Of a stretch of DNA of 64,000 nucleotides, positions 19,168 through 28,855 are shown in pieces; position 1 is the first letter of the stretch, and each line of letters starts with the position of its first letter. This DNA comes from Candidatus Methanomethylophilaceae archaeon (lineage in GTDB: Archaea > Thermoplasmatota > Thermoplasmata > Methanomassiliicoccales > Methanomethylophilaceae): positions 1-64,000 of the forward strand of contig JAFXUX010000038.1 of NCBI GenBank assembly GCA_017524805.1, in the 5' to 3' direction. A program made the translations under genes and the position numbers. The notes beneath the pieces are model-generated. The model saw nothing but the letters and a program-made list of their open reading frames with translations. It did no database searches and was not told the DNA's origin.

Positions 19168-19586
19168 GCGAAGCCAGAGAGACGAGATTGTTCATGATAT
19201 CGCCCAGATCCACGCTCACGCCGGATCAGCTCGCGCGCATGATCCATGCGTACGGGGCGGAGGCTCTGGTCAAGGAGACATGCTACGGGTGCCTCGTCGA
19301 GGGGCCGAGGGAGCTGGTCCTGTCGATACGCGACAGGGTCAGGGAAGGCTATCCGAACGAGGTCTTCACCAAAGTCAGGGCATACCCCAGCAGCGACCCC
19401 AGAAGATGCCGCGCGATGCACGGTACAAGGCCCGGGTACGCGCAGCTGGAGATGGAATGGGAGCTACTGGCAAAGGTCCAATACGGGCTCGAAGAGGTAG
19501 CCAAAGGCGCCAAATACGTCCCTCCCGAGGAGAAGAAACGCATTTCAGTAAACGATTTCAAGAGAATTTGCGAGGTACGCCGATGA
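19164..19586 (+). CDS. mmp6: Methanogenesis marker protein 6
   Basis: 140 residues. Matches the small marker-6 family: an N-terminal ferredoxin-like fold (TRLFMISPRSTLTPDQLAR), CYGCLVEGP and the C-terminal MEWELLAKVQYGLEEV. Function unknown but the gene is nearly confined to organisms with MCR. Overlaps both neighbours, consistent with a single operon. Confidence 0.88.
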   Translation: MSEARETRLFMISPRSTLTPDQLARMIHAYGAEALVKETCYGCLVEGPRELVLSIRDRVREGYPNEVFTKVRAYPSSDPRRCRAMHGTRPGYAQLEMEWELLAKVQYGLEEVAKGAKYVPPEEKKRISVNDFKRICEVRR

Positions 19587-20017
19587 AGGTCTTCATAGAT
19601 CCGCCCAACAGCCTGGTGCTTTTCGATCTGGTCGAAAGGTTCGGGCATGAACCGCTCAGCACCATGGCCGCCATCCAGGAGAGGGTGGACAACATAGAGG
19701 TGGACATGCCGCCGATGAACGTCACCCTCGACGACGTCGTCAAAGGGCTGAAATACGCCGGTGTGGAAGTCCCATCCGGCGTCAGAGGGAGATTGGCCTT
19801 GTGGGGCCCCCTAATCGACGAGGCGGACGCGGCCATAATCATGGACGACTGCCCCTACAGCTTCGGATGCGTCGGATGCGAGAGGTCCAATCTCATGGTC
19901 AAATATCTCATAAAAAGGCGCGGCATCCCTGCTCTCAGGGTCACGTACCCGGAGAACGACGAGCAGGCGGTCAATTTCGTCGCTCAGACCAAAGAATTCC
20001 TGGAGGGATTGAAATGA
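19583..20017 (+). CDS. mmp5: Methanogenesis marker protein 5
   Basis: 144 residues from the ATG at 19583, which overlaps the mmp6 stop by 4 bp; this coupling decides the start, since the frame is open far upstream. Typical start [21 protein letters not shown]; a [16 protein letters not shown] motif with three cysteines suggests metal or Fe-S binding. Function in MCR maturation is inferred from strict co-occurrence and operon position. Confidence 0.88.
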   Translation: MKVFIDPPNSLVLFDLVERFGHEPLSTMAAIQERVDNIEVDMPPMNVTLDDVVKGLKYAGVEVPSGVRGRLALWGPLIDEADAAIIMDDCPYSFGCVGCERSNLMVKYLIKRRGIPALRVTYPENDEQAVNFVAQTKEFLEGLK

Positions 20018-21237
20018 CGATCAAGATAGCGCAGCTCTCATGCGGAACGGAATACAGCAGCGTCCAATACGAGATAGAGAAGGCGGCCAGATCCGTCGGG
20101 GCTAAAATCGTGTATCCCGACGTCTCCGCGGCGGACATCGACGAGGCCGTCAAGAGGTTCGGATTCGTCCCCAGGTCGCCTCAGCTCAAGCTGATGATCG
20201 CAAGGGCGGTCAGGCTGGCCGACGGGAAATACGACGCCGACGCGGTGTTCATCACCACCTGCTTCAGGTGCGCCGAGGCCGCTCTGGTGAGGAACGAGCT
20301 CAGAAGGTTCATCCAGGAGAACACCAGGCTCCCTGTGGTCACGTATTCGTTCACAGAGAGGCTCAAGGCGTCCCAGCTTCTGACCAGGATGGAAGCTTTG
20401 GTCACCATAGTCACGAGGAAGGAGCTCCTTTCCAGGGAGAGGCAGACAGGCATCACCGTCGGGCTGGACTCCGGGTCGTCGACCACCAAAGCGGTCGTCA
20501 TGGAGAACAACAAGATCATCGGGAAGGACTGGACTCCCTCCGGGGATGTGGTCGCATCGGCCGAAGCTGTGCTCAACAACGCCCTCAAGATGGCCGGCAT
20601 CGAGATGAATCAGGTGGAAGCCATCGGAACCACCGGGTACGGGCGTTTCACCCTCGGCGAGCATTTCGGCGCCAAGCTCGTGCAGGAGGAGCTGACAGTC
20701 AACTCCAAAGGGGCCGTCTGGCTGGCCGACAGGCAGAGAGGCGAAGCCACCATCCTCGACATCGGAGGGATGGACAACAAAGCCATCACCGTCAGGGACG
20801 GGGTCCCGGACAACTTCACCATGGGCGGCATCTGCGCCGGAGCGTCCGGCAGGTTCCTCGAGATGACCTCCAAGAGGCTCAAGATCGAGGTCACCCAGCT
20901 CGGAGCTCTGGCAGACAAAGGGAACTGGAGGAACGCCAAGATGAACTCCTACTGCTCAGTCTTCGGCATCCAGGATCTGGTCACCACTCTGGGCGAGGGG
21001 AAGAGGTTCGAGGACGTCGCCGCGGCCGCGTGCCACTCGGTCGCCGAGCAGGTCTACGAGCAGCAGCTCCAGGAGATCGACGTGAGGCATCCGATCATAC
21101 AGGTCGGAGGGACTTCGCTGATCTCCGGGCTGGTCACCGCCGTCGGGGAGATCCTCGGGGAGGCCCCGATCGTGCCTCCGGATTCCCAATACATCGGCGC
21201 GGTGGGCGGCGCTCTGCTGAGCTCAGGCCTCCTGTGA
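20014..21237 (+). CDS. mmp15: Methanogenesis marker protein 15 (BadF/HgdC-type ATPase)
   Basis: 407 residues from the ATG at 20014 (4-bp overlap with mmp5). An N-terminal ~140-residue domain is followed by an ASKHA ATPase of the BadF/BadG/HgdC activator type: phosphate-binding [43 protein letters not shown] and [11 protein letters not shown]. Cysteines between subunits of this family normally hold a [4Fe-4S] cluster that fires low-potential electrons on ATP hydrolysis (GGICAGASG site here), which fits a role in reductive activation of MCR. Confidence 0.9.
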   Translation: MTIKIAQLSCGTEYSSVQYEIEKAARSVGAKIVYPDVSAADIDEAVKRFGFVPRSPQLKLMIARAVRLADGKYDADAVFITTCFRCAEAALVRNELRRFIQENTRLPVVTYSFTERLKASQLLTRMEALVTIVTRKELLSRERQTGITVGLDSGSSTTKAVVMENNKIIGKDWTPSGDVVASAEAVLNNALKMAGIEMNQVEAIGTTGYGRFTLGEHFGAKLVQEELTVNSKGAVWLADRQRGEATILDIGGMDNKAITVRDGVPDNFTMGGICAGASGRFLEMTSKRLKIEVTQLGALADKGNWRNAKMNSYCSVFGIQDLVTTLGEGKRFEDVAAAACHSVAEQVYEQQLQEIDVRHPIIQVGGTSLISGLVTAVGEILGEAPIVPPDSQYIGAVGGALLSSGLL

Positions 21238-21246
21238 GGGATTCCC

Positions 21247-21813
21247 ATGGAAACTGAGGTAATAGGGGACGACAGGTTCGGGGATGAGGCGTACCAGCGC
21301 CTTTTCGACGAGATCATGAGCGATCTCAACAAGGCGGTCCTCATCGACAGGGCCAAGCTGGTGCTCAGGCCCGACGTGCCCCTCTTCATATTCTCGATAG
21401 TCCTGAAATCGGAGCCGACCCTCAAGACCATCCCGGACGTGTGCAACGTCAGGGCGGAGGGGGAGAACATCCACCTCACGATATCGCAGGAGCGCTATGC
21501 GCCGGCGGTGCTGTCCGCCCTCTGGGGGAAGTACGGGAGGAGGTCCGTCTTCCAGCAGACCCGCTTCGACCTGGATGTGACAGGCGCCAAGGAATCCGAG
21601 ATAGCATCCATGGTGGTGTCTTCCGGGGAGGAGACCAAGCGCGAGATACTCGGCGCGCTGTGGAGGTCCATGCCCGAGGGGATCAAGAACCGCAAGGTGC
21701 TGATGGACGGGAACGTGATCACCGTCGTCGCGACGGAGGAGATCTTGCTTCCGGACATGATCGGCGAAGGCAAGAAGATACACTCCGGAATGGGAGGTGC
21801 GGCAGATGTTTGA
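21247..21813 (+). CDS. mmp17: Methanogenesis marker protein 17
   Basis: 188 residues. Recognised by operon position and by motifs ALWGKYGRRSVFQQTRFDLDV, VVSSGEET and the basic C-terminal KNRKVLMDGNVITVVATEE. Homologues have been found in the purified MCR activation complex. Nine bases separate it from mmp15, and it overlaps mmp7 by 8 bp. Confidence 0.87.
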   Translation: METEVIGDDRFGDEAYQRLFDEIMSDLNKAVLIDRAKLVLRPDVPLFIFSIVLKSEPTLKTIPDVCNVRAEGENIHLTISQERYAPAVLSALWGKYGRRSVFQQTRFDLDVTGAKESEIASMVVSSGEETKREILGALWRSMPEGIKNRKVLMDGNVITVVATEEILLPDMIGEGKKIHSGMGGAADV

Positions 21814-22734
21814 GGTCATGATGTATGACGGAGGGGTTTACCGCTCCGAGGAGCTCTTCGAGATGATCGAAGACGTGGGAGGCGTCGTCCTCCAGAAGAA
21901 CAGGAGCTCGCAGATGCTCATGGTCACCATGTCGGTTCCCGGGGAAGACAGGGAAGCCATAACCAAGCTCTGCTCGGACATCGGCGGGGTCGTTAAAAGC
22001 GTCCCTCTGGCCGGGACCGAGATCGCCGTCATCGGGCCGACCCTTGGAAGGCACCACATGCCCCACCCCATATGCGACATCGCCGAAGAGCTCAGGAGAT
22101 ACGGCTCGGTGACAGTCGTGATGGGTCTCGCAAGGGGAAGAGGGAAAGCTACGTCCCAGATATCCGCCGAGGAGAAGGCCATCATCGACGAGTACGACGC
22201 CGCAGTGTTCGTCATGGGAACTTCAAGAGCTGCGTGGAGAAGAAATCGGAGCTTATAGAGGACATCCGCGTGCCTACGGTGCTGGTATCCGGCCCCAAAC
22301 CGGACGGCATCGACGACAAATGCGAGGCCATCGTGTCCGGAGTCGGCAGGAAGGCATCCAGGATGAGGACGCCTCCGGAGAGGGCGAAGCTCGAGGAGAT
22401 AGCCGATACCCTGGAAAAAGTGCTCCGCGACAGGAAGAAGAGCCTGGAGGAAGACCCTATCTTCGTGCATCCGGCCGAGGTCAAGCAGATCCTCGAAGGC
22501 TACGAGCCTATAGACATGTGCCTCAGGCCGTCACCGATGGTCCTGCACTTGGACGGGCTAAGAGTCAAGATCCCGTACAGGGAGCACAAGGATTATCTGG
22601 AAAACGTAGAGGTGTTCGGCAGGAAACTCGGGGAAGTCGCCGACATATTCCCGTCTAGGATAGACGACAGCAGCGTGATAATCCGCATCAAGACGCTTTC
22701 CCAGGTCACATACGAGGACGCGCACAGGAATTGA
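21806..22734 (+). CDS. mmp7: Methanogenesis marker protein 7, split by a one-base frameshift
   Basis: Starts at ATG 21806 (MFEVMMYDGGVYRSEELFE) and follows the marker-7 family through AAVFVMG near residue 137. After the GGG at 22216-22218 the frame breaks: the expected continuation NFKSCVEKKSELIEDIRVP is read only in the +2-related frame, which then runs to TGA at 22732-22734 with full family similarity (LRPSPMVLHLDGLRVKIPYREHKDYLEN). A single missing base, probably one G of a GGGG run, explains it. Both halves are otherwise intact with no further damage. A homopolymer sequencing error is the likeliest cause; true mutation or programmed frameshifting are alternatives. Mmp7 belongs to the MCR activation set. 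Confidence 0.85.
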
Positions 22735-22737
22735 GGC

Positions 22738-22780
22738 CCAGGCGCCGGGGTCAGACGCGATTCCGGCGCTTGGGAAACCG
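22738..22780 (+). terminator. Terminator of the MCR-activation operon
   Basis: CCAGGCGCCGG (22738-22748) pairs with CCGGCGCTTGG (22763-22773), an 11-bp stem with one G-U pair, starting four bases after the mmp7 stop and followed by GAAACCGTTTTT. Confidence 0.7.
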
Positions 22781-22897
22781 TTTTTCACTGTCAACGCTTC
22801 GTTCCAGACACCTGTGGCCTAGCCAAACTTTTTAATTAACCATGTTGTACCCGCCTTTATTATTATCCATTCAAGCTGAATGGAGGTTGAGACCCAC

Positions 22898-25633
22898 ATG
22901 AAGTCCATAGGAGCAGACAATTCCAAAGTCACGTCCGAAGCTATGAGCCAGTTGGCCGCCCTCATCGGGAGGACAACGATCACAGACGACGTCGCAGTCT
23001 TCAAGCCCGCCGACGAGTCCGAGATCGCCAAGGCCATCCCTAAGATCCTCAGCGCCGGGGCCGGAATCACCACCCTCGCCAGGAAAAAAGGCTGCCAGAA
23101 GGGCGAAGTTTACGTGGATCTGTCGGGAATGACCGAGATTGTGTTCATTGACACCGTCGCGATGACCGTCAAGGCCCAGGTCGGATGCAAGATCGCGGAT
23201 TTGGAGGCGGCAGTCAACGAGAAAGGGTTCACTCTCGGCGCCTATCCCGGCAAAGTCGGAGCCACCCTCGAGGATTTCGTGTACACCGAGGATGCGGTTC
23301 TGGGATCGTACAAATACGGCACGATCAAGGATTGCGTCTACAACGTCTATGCGGTGGACTGCAACGGAGACTCCTTCGAGACCGGATACGACAACATCGG
23401 ATACTACATGTCCGGATACAATCTGACGCAGACGATGGTCGCATCCTACGGCAGGGTCGGGCTCATCACCGCCGTCACCCTCAAAATCTCGCCTCTCGGC
23501 GTCATCAAGATGGCCGCCTACAGCTTCCCCGATTACGCGACCATGCAGGCCGCCTACATGAAGCTGGTCCACGAGGCCTCCCTCAAGCCTCTCAACATCT
23601 CATTCAACGCAGCGGAGAAATGCACCAAGATCGCATACCAGGGCGCGGAGGATTTCGTCAACGCTGATATCGAAGCCACCGACGCGCTCATGTCCGAGAT
23701 CGGGGCCACCAAAATCGGCGAGCCCAGCTGGGAGAAATGCGTCGGATGCGACTGCGTCAACCCCGATCTCACCACTTTCTACGTCCCCCTGAAGAACATG
23801 GCGGCTTTCCTCGAGTGCGCCGCGTCTTTCGGGAAGATCGCCGGCACCATCCCGGACCGCAGCACCGTCGCGGCCAAGATCGCCGGATCCCCGTCGGCCG
23901 AGGACATCGACAAGATCGCCGACAAAGCCGAGGAGCTGGGCGGAAGGTCCTCTTCCAGATGCTTCAGCAAGTATCGCGACGGGCCCACCAACGCATTCTC
24001 CAAGAGGATCGAGGAAGGCATGCTCGGAGGCACTGTGGAAGACGTCAGGCTCAGCCGCGAAGTCACCCCAGCGATCATCGAGAAGATCAAAGCCATTGTT
24101 GGCGATAAGAACGTGAGCACCTCCGACATGGACAGGATCCTCTACAGCCACGACATGGCTCCCCTCCCCAAAGAGGCGGGGATGGCTTTCAAGAACATCC
24201 CTGACGTCATCGTCAGGCCGGAGACTCCCGAGCAGATCGCAGAGGTCGTCAAGATCGCTTACGCCAACGGCATCGCCGTCATCCCCAGAGGGAATGCCAG
24301 CTGGGGTCTCGGAGGATGCATGCCGACCGCAGCAGGCATCCTGATAGACATGTCCTCCAAGATGAACAAGATCCTGGAGATCAACGAGGAAGAGCTTTAC
24401 GTCAAGGTCCAGGCCGGAAGCACCTGGAAGAACCTGCTGGAAGCCTGCATGAAGAAAGGCTACATCATCGGTTCCTATCCCTCAAGCTTCCCCGGAGCGA
24501 CTCTCGGGGCCTGGATCTCCACCAACGGAATGGGAGTCGGATCATACAAGTACGGATCCGCCAGAGAGAACGTCCTGAATTCCGTCTATATCGTCGACGA
24601 CGGTTCGATCGTCACCACCGGGTTCGACAACATCGGATCCTACAGGCAGATGTACAACCTGAACCAGTTCTTCTCCGGCGCGGAGGGAACCCTGGGAATC
24701 ATGGCCACCGTCACCTTCAGGATCTACCCCATGGGCAAGATCAAACCCCTGGCATACGAGTTCGATGCCCTCAAGTCCATCGACGGCCCGATGCAGGAGA
24801 TGGTCAACGACGCTTCGGTCAGGCCCCTGCACGTCGCCTGGTCCGATTACATGCATTTCGAAGGCCAGAGGAGAGCCGGATGGCACGCTCCCGACGTCTC
24901 CAACCTGTGGCTGGTCACCCTCCAGGGCGATGAGAAGCACAACGGAATGGAGGAGGCGTGGTTCGACGCTGTGGCTGAGAAGTCCGGCGGAAAGAAGATC
25001 TCCTACGAGATATCGGAGCATGAGTGGGAGGAGAGATGCTACGAGTTCAGGGCCAGGCACCTCGGAGTCGGAGAGATCCCGGCTGAGGTCATAGTGCCGA
25101 CCCACGACTGGGGTACCTTCACCGACAGATGCTACGAAGGCTTCAAGGAGATGAGGATGGAGGCCGGAGGAATCATCGGAGTCATGGTAGACAGGTCCAC
25201 CGCCCTGTTCATGCCCTATTACTTCAAGGACGACGAGATGATCACCGGAATGCTCTCGTTCGGATTCAACTTCTACCTCGGCGACGTGGCCTCGGAGTAC
25301 GGAGGAAGGAGCACCGGGTTCGGAGTGTTCTTCGCCTGGAACCTGGACAACATCCACAGCGCCACTACGGTCGCCAAGATGAGGGATCTCAAGACCGTCT
25401 TGGATCCGCATGACGTGGTCAACCCCGGACACGTGGTCTGCGGAACCACCAGGTTCGGAGTGAACATGACCAAGAGCCTGATGGGCATGGGAAGCACCAT
25501 GATGCAGGCCATGAAGAAGCTCCTGCCCGCCGACAAGTCGTTCACCAACAACTCCAAGAGATTCAGATACGAAGATCTGGAAGAGATCAAGGTCCTCGAC
25601 AGGGTCCATACCCTCGGCGACGGATCCCAGTGA
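22898..25633 (+). CDS. Large FAD-binding oxidoreductase with two tandem GlcD-like halves
   Basis: 911 residues from the ATG at 22898, which follows a strong GGAGGT at 22883-22888; an ATG at 22880 is in frame but overlaps that site. The protein contains two FAD-binding-4 (PCMH/GlcD) units. Second half (from about residue 445): DVIVRPETPEQIAEVV, RGNASWGLGG and NGMGVGSYKYGSARENVLNS, ending in FAD-oxidase-C with LDPHDVVNPGH. The first half is a diverged copy: LGSYKYGTIKDCVYNVY and YDNIGYYMSGYNL mirror the second half's FDNIGSYRQMYNL. Enzymes of this class oxidise 2-hydroxy acids and pass electrons to quinone or Fe-S partners. In Methanomassiliicoccales, GlcD-like proteins are discussed as partners of HdrD, but no hdrD gene is next to it here. 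The hairpin at 25651-25680 ends the transcript. Confidence 0.8.
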   Translation: MKSIGADNSKVTSEAMSQLAALIGRTTITDDVAVFKPADESEIAKAIPKILSAGAGITTLARKKGCQKGEVYVDLSGMTEIVFIDTVAMTVKAQVGCKIADLEAAVNEKGFTLGAYPGKVGATLEDFVYTEDAVLGSYKYGTIKDCVYNVYAVDCNGDSFETGYDNIGYYMSGYNLTQTMVASYGRVGLITAVTLKISPLGVIKMAAYSFPDYATMQAAYMKLVHEASLKPLNISFNAAEKCTKIAYQGAEDFVNADIEATDALMSEIGATKIGEPSWEKCVGCDCVNPDLTTFYVPLKNMAAFLECAASFGKIAGTIPDRSTVAAKIAGSPSAEDIDKIADKAEELGGRSSSRCFSKYRDGPTNAFSKRIEEGMLGGTVEDVRLSREVTPAIIEKIKAIVGDKNVSTSDMDRILYSHDMAPLPKEAGMAFKNIPDVIVRPETPEQIAEVVKIAYANGIAVIPRGNASWGLGGCMPTAAGILIDMSSKMNKILEINEEELYVKVQAGSTWKNLLEACMKKGYIIGSYPSSFPGATLGAWISTNGMGVGSYKYGSARENVLNSVYIVDDGSIVTTGFDNIGSYRQMYNLNQFFSGAEGTLGIMATVTFRIYPMGKIKPLAYEFDALKSIDGPMQEMVNDASVRPLHVAWSDYMHFEGQRRAGWHAPDVSNLWLVTLQGDEKHNGMEEAWFDAVAEKSGGKKISYEISEHEWEERCYEFRARHLGVGEIPAEVIVPTHDWGTFTDRCYEGFKEMRMEAGGIIGVMVDRSTALFMPYYFKDDEMITGMLSFGFNFYLGDVASEYGGRSTGFGVFFAWNLDNIHSATTVAKMRDLKTVLDPHDVVNPGHVVCGTTRFGVNMTKSLMGMGSTMMQAMKKLLPADKSFTNNSKRFRYEDLEEIKVLDRVHTLGDGSQ

Positions 25634-25650
25634 TCTCAGTTTTAGAGGCA

Positions 25651-25680
25651 CCCAGCCCCTTCCTAGCGGAGGGGGTTGGG
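25651..25680 (+). terminator. Hairpin terminator after the GlcD-like gene
   Basis: CCCAGCCCC and GGGGGTTGGG pair across a short loop (one G-U pair), about 18 bp after the stop codon. Confidence 0.5.
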
Positions 25681-25929
25681 GCAAACGTCTTTCCTGTTTC
25701 TTTCCGGCCTCTATTGTCTCTTAGGTTCCGCGCCAGCATGCGGCCCATTTCCGTCCCGGTTTCCTGCGCATATTCCAGCAAGGCGTTCGGGGGGCGGACG
25801 GAAACATACCTTGCAATCTCAGGCCGATCTGACCTAGCGGGATGGTCCATCCTTCTCTTTGATTGAACTATTTTCAATGTAATCAGTAATTTTTATCATA
25901 TTTTTATTTTAAACTATCCATATGTTCTG

Positions 25930-25940
25930 TTTTAAATAAT
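25930..25940 (+). promoter_or_regulatory. TATA box for mtmC
   Basis: TTTTAAATAAT centred about 26 bp upstream of the GTG at 25961, fitting a leaderless transcript that begins at or beside the start codon. Confidence 0.5.
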
Positions 25941-25960
25941 ACGACCGAGATTTCATTCCG

Positions 25961-26650
25961 GTGGTTTTCATCCCCGCGACCAAGGAACAGCGCATCCTCA
26001 AGAATCTCTGCAAATCCGTGGAGACGAGCGATTTCCGCCTGATGGAGAGGAGCGTCGACCAGGCTTTGGAAGCGGGGATCCCGTTCGAAGTGATAATGTC
26101 CCAAGGCCTCGGCAAAGGGATGGAATCCATCGGCAAGCTGTTCGACAGCGCCAAGATTTACCTCCCGCAGGTCGTGGCCGCCTCGAAGACCGTCGAAAGC
26201 GCCATAAAGAAGCTTGAGCCGGCGATCGGAAGCGGCGACAAAACGCACCGCGGCACCATCGTCATGGGCTCCGTGGAAGGCGACATCCACGAGATAGGCA
26301 AGAACGTGTGCTGCGCAATGCTCCGCGGCGCGGGATATCGCGTCATAGATCTGGGCCCTGATGTGTCTCCGGACGATTTCCTGAAGGCCGCCAAGGAATA
26401 TTCTGCCGACATAATCGGCGGTTCGGCGCTCATGACCACGACGCTGAAGATGCAGAAGAGCATGGTGCAGACTGCCATCGAGGAAAAATCCCCTGTGATG
26501 ATGATATTCGGCGGGGCTCCCTGCAGCAAGGAATGGGTGGATAAGATCGGCGGGGACGGCTATTCCGCATCGGGCACGGAGATAGTGGAGCTCGTCGATA
26601 AGCTTATGAAGAGCCGTGCCGAAGAGGAGACGGACAATGCCGATTCCTGA
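25961..26650 (+). CDS. mtmC: Monomethylamine corrinoid protein
   Basis: 229 residues from a GTG start. Two domains typical of methanogen corrinoid proteins: a helical cap (residues ~5-95, GIPFEVIMSQGLGKGMESIGKLF) and a B12-binding Rossmann domain from about residue 100 with the cobalt-ligand motif EGDIHEIGKN and IIGGSALMTTTLKMQK and FGGAPCSKEW. It carries the methyl group from monomethylamine, delivered by MtmB, to MtbA and then coenzyme M. Assignment to the monomethylamine branch rests on mtmB lying next door; the protein alone could equally be MtbC or MttC. Confidence 0.85.
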   Translation: MVFIPATKEQRILKNLCKSVETSDFRLMERSVDQALEAGIPFEVIMSQGLGKGMESIGKLFDSAKIYLPQVVAASKTVESAIKKLEPAIGSGDKTHRGTIVMGSVEGDIHEIGKNVCCAMLRGAGYRVIDLGPDVSPDDFLKAAKEYSADIIGGSALMTTTLKMQKSMVQTAIEEKSPVMMIFGGAPCSKEWVDKIGGDGYSASGTEIVELVDKLMKSRAEEETDNADS

Positions 26651-26760
26651 AAAGCACAGTATTTAATGTTTTTCCATGAGGCAATAGATTTTCGCTATTC
26701 TAATATATAATGGATTTAAGCAATGTTCTATTGCGCTCAAAATGATTGTTTTGGTGTCAA

Positions 26761-26771
26761 TATTATAAATA
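26761..26771 (+). promoter_or_regulatory. TATA box for mtmB
   Basis: TATTATAAATA about 30 bp upstream of the mtmB ATG, in a 148-bp gap after mtmC. mtmB therefore seems to have its own promoter, with a short leader containing AAGGT. Confidence 0.5.
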
Positions 26772-26798
26772 AGAGATTGCATGCCCTAACAAGGTAGA

Positions 26799-28178
26799 AT
26801 GGCAGCCCGCAGATATGTTGACGTTTTTGAGTCGTACGATCGTTTCACAGAGGGAGACAAGGTGCAGGAATCGTATTGGGATTACGATATCGTCCACAGC
26901 ACCGCAGTCAAGATGAAGGATCGTTATGAACTGGATTTCGGCGCCAACATAGTCCCGGAAGACCCAGACATGGTGGACAATCTTTTCCTGGCCGGAGTCG
27001 ACATGCTGCTTGAGACCGGGATCTACAACATAGATCTGGGCCGCGTCATGCACATCGATGAGGATGAGCTGTACGAAGGCATCAAAATGGCCCCCAGAAA
27101 ACTCAGCATCGGCCATGGCAAAGACAAGTGCAAATGCAAAGCCCGCGTGGGAAATTCCAAGAAAAGGCCTATAATCCAGGGGGGTCCGACCGGAGCCCCT
27201 CTGTCCGAGGAGATATTCATGTCCGTGATAGAGTCCTATGCGGATGAGCCCATGGTGGATGCCATCGTCAGCGGGGTCCTCGAGACCGTGGACGGCCATC
27301 AGGTCCTCACCAACACGCCCTGGGAGATCAAGGCCACCATGGCCGAGGTCAGATATGTCCGCGAGGCAGTAGCCAACTCAGGAAGGCCTGGGATGGGCAT
27401 CTAGGGCCCGCAGACTCCGCTCTCGCCCGACGGCCGTCTCGCAGCCGGGCTGGGTTCCAACGGCATGAGGATATGCGATCCCCACGAGTGCTCACAGCTC
27501 AACGAGCTCAAGATAGACATGGGGGCATTGAACATAATCTCCGGATGGCATTCCGCCGGGGATATAATCCTGATCGAGCAGATGCCGATGTTCGGAGGGT
27601 ATGCAGGAGGCGTCGAGGAGACCGCCATATGCGACGTGGCGACCACTCTCGCCTCATTCGCGGCTTTCAACGCCGACATACATCTCGACGGCCCGATCCA
27701 CATCAGATGGGGCACCACGTCCACCAGAGAGACAATGCAGGTCGCCGCACATGCCGCCGCAGCTCTGGATTACAACACCGACCTCCTTCTCGCCAACCAA
27801 TACTATACGATGGCCGGGCCTTGCACAGAGATGTGTCTCCTTGAGGTTGCCGCCCAAGCGATAGCCGATACAGCATCCGGAAGGGAACTCCTGTCGGGGG
27901 TGGCATCCGCCAAAGGAGTCGCCATCGACAAGGCCACCGGTTTGGAGGCGAGGATGCTCGGGGAAGCCTCGGCGGCCACCTGCGGGATGGAGATTCCGGA
28001 GGTAAACAGCATCCTCGACAAGATAATCTCCAAATACGAGCTGAATTTCTCTTCCGCGCCTCAGGGTAAGACCTACAAAGAGTGTTACAACGTCAACGAT
28101 GCCACCCCGCTGCAGGAGTATCTGAGCATCTACGATTCCGTCTTGGACACTCTCGCCGATTGCGGGCTCAGTTTCTGA
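26799..28178 (+). CDS. mtmB: Monomethylamine methyltransferase, pyrrolysine-containing
   Basis: 459 residues when TAG at 27402-27404 is read as pyrrolysine. The TAG is codon 202, exactly the known Pyl202 of MtmB, and the family sequence continues in frame after it (GPQTPLSPDG, SGWHSAGDIILIEQMPMFGGYAGG, DGPIHIRWGTTSTRET). The enzyme is a TIM barrel that binds monomethylamine on pyrrolysine and transfers its methyl group to the Co(I) corrinoid of MtmC. It ends in TGA, overlapping the tail of the convergent HAD gene by 11 bp. The pyl genes needed to make and load pyrrolysine are not in the window. Confidence 0.95.
27402..27404 (+). other. Pyrrolysine (amber) codon of mtmB
   Basis: In-frame TAG at codon 202. 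The downstream 60 bp are G/C-rich and could fold (a GCCCG...CGGGC pairing around 27430-27455) like the proposed PYLIS element, but I could not fold it. Confidence 0.93.
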
Positions 28179-28848
28179 GAAGCTCCACGCAATCTCCGGC
28201 GCGCTCTATGACGGGGATGGCGGGATCAGCCTCCTTCCATTTCTCCCTGGTGCCGCTGCCGGTCAGGACGCCAACGAATTTAGCGCCAGCCCCGTGGGCC
28301 GACATGTAATCGGTAATGTTGTCGCCGACGTACAGAATCTCGGCGGGATCGACGCCCAAAAGGGAGGCCAGCTGCCTCATAGCCACAGGAGATGGCTTAG
28401 CGTCGTCGTATGAGGAGAAATCCCTGCCCATGACGGCGTCGAATCCGTCTCTCGTGCCTGTGACGTCCAATGCGGCTTCGGCGTATTCCAGGCTCCCGCG
28501 GGTGAGCAAACCCGTCTTCAGGCCCATGGACCTCAATTCCCCCAAGCATTCCTTGGAGCCGGGATAGGGGACGGCCTCCGTGACGTATTCCTTCTCCACC
28601 TTGGTGAACGCCGCGTCTATCTCCTTGGATATCGCATCGAATTCGTCTTCGCGGCCGTGGGACTCCAGCCAGGCTTTGATGGGCCAGCGGGGCCTTTTGA
28701 TGTATTTCTCTTTGTATGCCTCTTCGAAGGGGATGCCGTGGGATTCGAGGATCGCGACGTCTGCCACCGATAGCTTGGCGTAATCGACATGGGTCTTCAG
28801 GAACGTACCGTCCATATCGAATCCTACTGCTTTTATCCCCTCTAGCAT
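28168..28848 (-). CDS. HAD-family phosphatase (phosphoglycolate-phosphatase-like)
   Basis: 226 residues. HAD motif I is GFDMDGTFL (residues ~8-16), motif II TGLLTRGS, motif III lysine in DAKPSP, and motif IV YVGDNITDYMSAHGAG. A helical cap lies between motifs I and II, as in the PGPase/Gph subgroup. It hydrolyses a small phosphate ester; the substrate is not predictable. It is downstream of mmp1 with only 7 bp between, so it forms a two-gene operon, and its last codons overlap the end of mtmB on the opposite strand. Confidence 0.85.
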   Translation of the reverse strand: MLEGIKAVGFDMDGTFLKTHVDYAKLSVADVAILESHGIPFEEAYKEKYIKRPRWPIKAWLESHGREDEFDAISKEIDAAFTKVEKEYVTEAVPYPGSKECLGELRSMGLKTGLLTRGSLEYAEAALDVTGTRDGFDAVMGRDFSSYDDAKPSPVAMRQLASLLGVDPAEILYVGDNITDYMSAHGAGAKFVGVLTGSGTREKWKEADPAIPVIERAGDCVELLRN

Positions 28849-28855
28849 GGTATCC

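Larger units (their letters stand above)
25634..25960. other. Intergenic region of about 330 bp upstream of mtmC
   Basis: Apart from the hairpin at 25651-25680 and A/T-rich promoter DNA from about 25870 onward, I see no gene, tRNA or repeat. A 96-codon minus-strand frame here has no recognisable features and probably does not encode a protein. Confidence 0.5.

Noticed and set aside
25587-25877. 96-codon minus-strand frame upstream of mtmC
   Set aside because: Low-complexity, arginine-rich translation overlapping a terminator; no promoter or family evidence.
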